DNA of 10,100 nt. Source: an uncultured Prevotellaceae bacterium (GTDB lineage Bacteria > Bacteroidota > Bacteroidia > Bacteroidales > Bacteroidaceae). The notes below the pieces were generated by a model. That model was not told the origin of the DNA. It searched no databases and worked only from the letters and a program-made list of their open reading frames with translations. The stretch covers positions 1 to 10,100 of the forward strand of contig CAMWRK010000063.1 in assembly GCA_947176655.1 (NCBI GenBank). Reading direction: 5' to 3'. Of this stretch, positions 6,834-10,100 are shown piece by piece; within the stretch, counting starts at the first letter, position 1, and every line of letters starts with the position of its first letter. The translations under genes were made by a program, and so were the position numbers.

Positions 6834-7445
6834 ATGTATATAATAGGTATAGCCGGAGGAACCGGCAGCGGCAAGACTACCGTTGTAAAGAAAATTATGG
6901 AAACACTCCGTAATGAGAGTGTAGCTGTTATTCCACAGGATTCATATTACAACGACAATACATTGCTCAGCATGGAAGAGCGAAAGAGAATCAACTACGA
7001 CCATCCAGACGCATTCGACTGGAAACTATTGTACCGGCATATCCATGACCTCAGAAATGGTAAAGCCATAGAACAACCCACCTACGATTACATCACGTCC
7101 AACAGAATGACCGAGACTATACATATAGAGCCATGCGAGGTCATAATCATAGAAGGTATCATGGCACTGTACCGCAAGGACATGCGTGACCTCATGGATC
7201 TGAAAATCTTCGTGGACACCGACAGTGATGTACGTCTCATACGTAACATTCTTCGTGATACCGTAGAACGTGGCCGTACTCCGCAAATGGTCATAGATCG
7301 CTATCTTCAGGTACTGAAACCGATGCACGAGGAGTTTATCGAACCGACAAAACGTTTCGCCGACCTCATTATTCCAGAAGGAGGCTGCAATGAGCAAGCC
7401 GTAGACATAATGAAGACATATATCAAACACAGGCTCAGGCCGTAA
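6834..7445 (+). CDS. udk: Uridine kinase
   Basis: Uridine (uridine-cytidine) kinase phosphorylates uridine and cytidine to UMP and CMP in pyrimidine salvage, in the cytoplasm. The 203-residue protein has normal length. It shows the P-loop GGTGSGKTT (8-16), QDSYY (35-39) containing the conserved nucleoside-site Asp, NYDHPDAFDW (54-63), PTYDY (82-86), VIIIEGIMAL (103-112) as the Walker B-like strand, and the arginine-rich lid segment RLIRNILRDTVERGRT (134-149). The first ATG at 6834 gives the canonical start just before the P-loop strand. The gene stands alone on the plus strand, divergent from hisG, and its stop TAA (7443-7445) directly abuts the stop of the convergent ABC-F gene. There is therefore no room for a non-coding terminator. 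A phosphoribulokinase assignment is excluded by the uridine-kinase YDHPDAFD motif. Confidence 0.96.
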   Translation: MYIIGIAGGTGSGKTTVVKKIMETLRNESVAVIPQDSYYNDNTLLSMEERKRINYDHPDAFDWKLLYRHIHDLRNGKAIEQPTYDYITSNRMTETIHIEPCEVIIIEGIMALYRKDMRDLMDLKIFVDTDSDVRLIRNILRDTVERGRTPQMVIDRYLQVLKPMHEEFIEPTKRFADLIIPEGGCNEQAVDIMKTYIKHRLRP

Positions 7446-9278
7446 CTATGCAAACTCCGACAATTCCAGCCAGCGCATGGATTTCTCGTCCAATTCCACA
7501 TTAAGCAAAGGCAAACGCTTGGACATTGCTGTTATCTCGTCTACAGTGATTGTTCCACCACTCAATGCAGCCTCTATCTCAGACTTCTCCTTCTCAAGAA
7601 CCTCTATATCTTTTTCCAATTGGGCGAACTCAGTACGTTCCTTGAATGTCAGTCTGCGTCGTTTTTCCGTAATTCGAGGCTTCACACCCAATACCGTCTG
7701 CGATGATGGAACCGTTCCCCTACTCTTTTCCTGGATTGCCCACTCTCTGGCAATGCTCTTCTGTGCCTCACGGAATTGTGTATAGTTGCCAGGGAAATCC
7801 CTTACCTCGCCACCACCTTTGAATACCAACAGATGATCCACCACCTTATCCATGAAATAACGGTCATGCGACACTATGATGACACATCCACGGAAGTCCT
7901 GCAAATACTGCTCCAATATCTGGAGAGTGACAATGTCCATGTCGTTGGTAGGCTCATCCAGAATAAGGAAATTAGGATTCTGCATCAACACCGTACATAA
8001 TTGCAGGCGACGACGTTCTCCGCCCGACAATTTATATATATAATTCTGTTGCTGCAAAGGAGAAAACATGAAGTGTTGCAGAAACTGCATGGCACTGAGA
8101 TGTCGCCCCCCGCCAAGATCAACATATTCCGCCACACGACGTACTGCATCTATGACCTTCATGTTCTCGTCCACCTGCATAGGTTCCTGGCTGAAATATC
8201 CGAATTTCACCGTTTCCCCTATCACGAAACGTCCGCTGTCCGGTGGCACCAGTCCAAGCAAGAGTTTCAGGAAAGTACTCTTACCAGTACCGTTATTTCC
8301 CACTATACCCATTTTTTCATAACGTGAGAAATTATAATAAAAGTCCTTAAGTATGACAAGTTCATCACTGTCCTGTCCGGCAGGGAAAGCCTTGCTCACA
8401 TATTCAGCCTCAAAAATCTTACTGCCGATGTATGTACTGTTCACCTGCAACCTCATCTTTCCTTCCTCTACACTATGTCTGGCCTTCTTCTCCAGTTCAT
8501 AGAACGCCTCCTCACGGTATCTAGCCTTGTGACTACGTGCCTGCGGCGTCGAACGCATCCACTCCAACTCTGTCCTGTAAAGGTTATTGGCACGCGCTAT
8601 CTCGGCTCTGGCATTGTCCAACCGCTCCTGCCGTTTCTCCAGATAATAAGCATAATTGCCACGATATGTATACAGCGTCTCATCGTCCATCTCTACGATC
8701 AGATTACACACTCTATCCAGGAAATATCGGTCGTGCGTTACCATGAGCAACGTTACGCACTGTCTGCCCAGATAACCTTCAAGCCACTCTATCATCTCCA
8801 AATCAAGATGGTTCGTGGGCTCATCCATGATAAGTAAATCCGGATTCTGTATCAACACGTTAGCCAAGGCCACCCGTTTGACCTGTCCTCCAGATAACAC
8901 GCCCATCTTACGCGATGTATCACCTATTTTAAGTTTGCCAAGTATCTGCTTGCTCCTCACCTCCAATTCCAAAGCCTCTTCCGTGTCGTCCCTGTCCTGA
9001 CGCGCATGCCAGAAACAGGCATCCATTACACTCATCTCCATTGGGAAGTCAGGTGTCTGACGCAAATATCCTACCCTGATACCACTACGCAACACAACAT
9101 CACCGGCATCGGCATAATCGGCACCGGCCAAAATATTCAATAATGTAGTCTTGCCAGTTCCGTTCTGTGCAATCAGTCCTACACGTTGTCCCTCGCCGAT
9201 ACCGAGGTTTATGTCATGGAAGAGCGTTTTATCGCCCACTCTTCTGGTCAAATCCGTGGCTTGAAGAAATACTTTCAT
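7446..9278 (-). CDS. uup: ABC-F family ATPase, Uup type
   Basis: ABC-F proteins are soluble tandem ATPases without membrane domains. Uup-type members act on ribosomes and have been linked to tolerance of branched DNA intermediates. The 610-residue product has two ATPase domains. The first has Walker A AQNGTGKTT (37-45), signature LSGGQ (128-132) and Walker B LLIMDEPTNHLD (148-159). The second has GNNGTGKST (327-335), LSGGE (417-421) and FLILDEPTNDMD (437-448). An arginine-rich interdomain linker spans about 205-285. The C-terminal tail (about 540-608) is basic then coiled-coil-like and ends in EKSMRWLELSEF, which marks the Uup subgroup over EttA. The first Walker A begins with Ala rather than Gly. 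The ATG at 9278-9276 begins right at the first beta strand and only 4 nt after a promoter element. The family is certain; the exact symbol is somewhat less so. Confidence 0.92.
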   Translation of the reverse strand: MKVFLQATDLTRRVGDKTLFHDINLGIGEGQRVGLIAQNGTGKTTLLNILAGADYADAGDVVLRSGIRVGYLRQTPDFPMEMSVMDACFWHARQDRDDTEEALELEVRSKQILGKLKIGDTSRKMGVLSGGQVKRVALANVLIQNPDLLIMDEPTNHLDLEMIEWLEGYLGRQCVTLLMVTHDRYFLDRVCNLIVEMDDETLYTYRGNYAYYLEKRQERLDNARAEIARANNLYRTELEWMRSTPQARSHKARYREEAFYELEKKARHSVEEGKMRLQVNSTYIGSKIFEAEYVSKAFPAGQDSDELVILKDFYYNFSRYEKMGIVGNNGTGKSTFLKLLLGLVPPDSGRFVIGETVKFGYFSQEPMQVDENMKVIDAVRRVAEYVDLGGGRHLSAMQFLQHFMFSPLQQQNYIYKLSGGERRRLQLCTVLMQNPNFLILDEPTNDMDIVTLQILEQYLQDFRGCVIIVSHDRYFMDKVVDHLLVFKGGGEVRDFPGNYTQFREAQKSIAREWAIQEKSRGTVPSSQTVLGVKPRITEKRRRLTFKERTEFAQLEKDIEVLEKEKSEIEAALSGGTITVDEITAMSKRLPLLNVELDEKSMRWLELSEFA

Positions 9279-9282
9279 ACTG

Positions 9283-9290
9283 CAAAATTA
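9283..9290 (-). promoter_or_regulatory. Promoter -7 element (TAATTTTG) of the ABC-F gene, giving a near-leaderless mRNA
   Basis: The reverse strand reads TAATTTTG, matching TAnnTTTG, and only four bases (CAGT) separate it from the ABC-F ATG at 9278. With the usual start a few bases after the element, the transcript would begin at or within a few bases of the start codon. No good -33 TTTG is visible. The promoter may therefore be a chance match, or the gene may be read leaderless. Confidence 0.5.
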
Positions 9291-9344
9291 CGAATAACTT
9301 TCAAAAAAGCATGGTAAAACCACTGTGATTTCAGGAAATTGTCG

Positions 9345-9352
9345 TAACTTTG
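9345..9352 (+). promoter_or_regulatory. Promoter -7 element (TAACTTTG) of rho
   Basis: TAACTTTG followed by TATT is an exact match to the Bacteroidetes TAnnTTTG -7 element. It lies 54 nt upstream of the rho start and faces away from the ABC-F promoter 54 nt to its left. A -33 TTTG is not obvious; TGTG at 9324-9327 is a poor candidate. The predicted leader is about 50 nt. Confidence 0.65.
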
Positions 9353-9363
9353 TATTGATAAGA

Positions 9364-9386
9364 GCGGAACGGTATACCACTTCCGC
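9364..9386 (+). promoter_or_regulatory. Hairpin in the rho 5' untranslated leader
   Basis: GCGGAA (9364-9369) and TTCCGC (9381-9386) form a perfect 6-bp stem around an 11-nt interior that itself contains the palindrome GGTATACC. It falls early in the predicted rho leader, about 20 nt before the start codon. No U-run follows immediately, so it is not an intrinsic terminator. It may protect the 5' end or take part in control of rho, but neither is shown. Confidence 0.45.
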
Positions 9387-9406
9387 ACTCCCCTAAACAT
9401 ATTTTT

Positions 9407-10100
9407 ATGCACACGAAAAGTCAATTAGAGTCCATGAGTATGGATGAATTGCGTGCGCTGGCTGCAAAAATAGGAGCAGAGCACAGCGATGACCAAATCA
9501 CACTTATTTATAACATTATAGATAAGGAAAGCGAAGTCAGTTCCATGGAGGTACAGGCAGAAACTCAACCCAAGAAACGCGGAAGGAAGCCTAAGGCAGA
9601 AAAAGAGAACACGGCTACACAACAGGAACTGCCTCTAAACGAGGCTACTGTTGAAGCCATGGATACCGTGACCGAAGTGGCACCACAGCCAAAGAAACGA
9701 GGCCGCAAGTCCAAAGCAGAAAAAGAACTGGAGGCCAGACTTGCAGCAACAGCATCAATAAACGGAGAAGAGACTGACGAAGAAGTCAAACCTGTCAAGA
9801 AGCGCGGAAGAAAGCCCAAATCCGAAAATCAGGCGAAAGAGCAGACTGATACGCCAACACCGCAAGACACGGACAATGCGGCTACAACATTACCACAGCA
9901 ACAGCAGGCATTCAGAATCATACGCGACATACGTCCCACCTCGTTGATTTTGGCACAGTTGCAGGAAGAACCACAAAAAGAACCTCTGACACAAGATTTT
10001 ACTGTCAAGGCAGACGAAAAGACCGTTTCCTTTGGTGACGTGCTTACAGCCGAGGGCGTATTGGAAATGAGCACAGAAAACGCTAACGGCTTTCTACGTT
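9407..10100 (+). CDS. rho: Transcription termination factor Rho, N-terminal part with disordered insertion (runs off right edge)
   Basis: Rho is the hexameric RNA-dependent ATPase that ends transcription. The frame from ATG 9407 is open to the window edge, 231 codons. Residues 1-40 (MHTKSQLESMSMDELRALAAKIGAE and on) form the helical Rho-N domain. Residues about 42-200 are a low-complexity stretch rich in Glu, Lys, Gln, Thr and Ala, with three basic repeats of the form KKRGRKxKxE at 56-66, 96-106 and 131-141, which resemble AT-hooks. From 204 the canonical fold returns with FGDVLTAEGVLEM and GFLR, the start of the RNA-binding cold-shock domain. E. coli Rho has no such insertion (roughly 165 residues). 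Long insertions of this sort are typical of Bacteroidetes Rho, and the one in B. thetaiotaomicron Rho is reported to drive phase separation. The region between GVLE and GFLR is one residue longer than in E. coli. The ATPase domain lies outside. Confidence 0.93.
   Translation, partial: MHTKSQLESMSMDELRALAAKIGAEHSDDQITLIYNIIDKESEVSSMEVQAETQPKKRGRKPKAEKENTATQQELPLNEATVEAMDTVTEVAPQPKKRGRKSKAEKELEARLAATASINGEETDEEVKPVKKRGRKPKSENQAKEQTDTPTPQDTDNAATTLPQQQQAFRIIRDIRPTSLILAQLQEEPQKEPLTQDFTVKADEKTVSFGDVLTAEGVLEMSTENANGFLR
9569..9832 (+). repeat. Three spaced coding repeats of an AT-hook-like motif inside rho
   Basis: Three 39-nt units at 9569-9607, 9689-9727 and 9794-9832 encode PKKRGRKPKAEKE, PKKRGRKSKAEKE and VKKRGRKPKSENQ. 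They start 40 and 35 codons apart. The first two differ by one residue at protein level but by several synonymous bases, so they are not recent copies. The R-G-R-K-P core resembles the DNA minor-groove-binding AT-hook. DNA or RNA binding by these units is inferred from resemblance only. Confidence 0.75.

Noticed and set aside
6852..6866. GCCGG/CCGGC hairpin near the udk start
   Set aside because: It falls in the codons for the P-loop (Ala-Gly-Gly-Thr-Gly) and is explained by coding; no sign of regulation.
9425..10074. Three minus-strand frames of 65-84 codons at the right edge
   Set aside because: They are antisense to the Rho N-terminal part, and their Ser/Phe/Cys-rich translations are what the complement of its Lys/Glu/Arg-rich codons would give.

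Overview
The window looks like the chromosome of a member of the Bacteroidales (Bacteroides/Prevotella-like). Three things point there. Promoters match the Bacteroidetes -7 element TAnnTTTG and start codons lack strong Shine-Dalgarno sequences. HisB is a fused phosphatase/dehydratase without the zinc loop of the enterobacterial enzyme. The Rho N-terminus carries a long charged, low-complexity insertion with AT-hook-like motifs. I cannot name a genus.

Layout, left to right. Positions 1-647 (minus strand) hold the start of one calcineurin-like metallophosphoesterase, which runs off the left edge, and upstream of it a second metallophosphoesterase that has lost its N-terminal third, so it is probably a pseudogene. 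Positions 778-6673 (minus strand) form a compact seven-gene cluster in the order hisG, hisD, hisC, hisB, recR, a four-helix membrane protein and a GNAT acetyltransferase. Gaps are 16-47 nt, with overlaps at hisB/recR (ATGA) and at membrane protein/GNAT. A TAnnTTTG promoter sits 45 nt upstream of hisG. Positions 6834-7445 (plus strand) encode uridine kinase, divergent from hisG. Positions 7446-9278 (minus strand) encode an Uup-type ABC-F ATPase whose stop codon directly abuts the udk stop. From 9407 to the right edge (plus strand) lies the first part of transcription terminator Rho.

Functionally, HisG, HisD, HisC and HisB cover the first step and four of the last steps of histidine synthesis. 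HisIE, HisA, HisH and HisF are absent and must lie elsewhere. RecR (recombination repair) is tied to this operon by translational overlap rather than by pathway. Udk salvages pyrimidine nucleosides, Uup acts on ribosomes or branched DNA, and Rho terminates transcription. No intrinsic terminator was recognised anywhere, which fits dependence on Rho.

This is largely a conserved housekeeping region. I found no CRISPR array, insertion sequence, tRNA, rRNA or defence system. The points most worth a second look are the truncated phosphoesterase with its possible single-base frameshift, the near-leaderless ABC-F promoter arrangement and its near-copy before the truncated gene, the zero-gap convergent pair udk/ABC-F, the zinc-loop-less HisB, and the triplicated basic motif in Rho.
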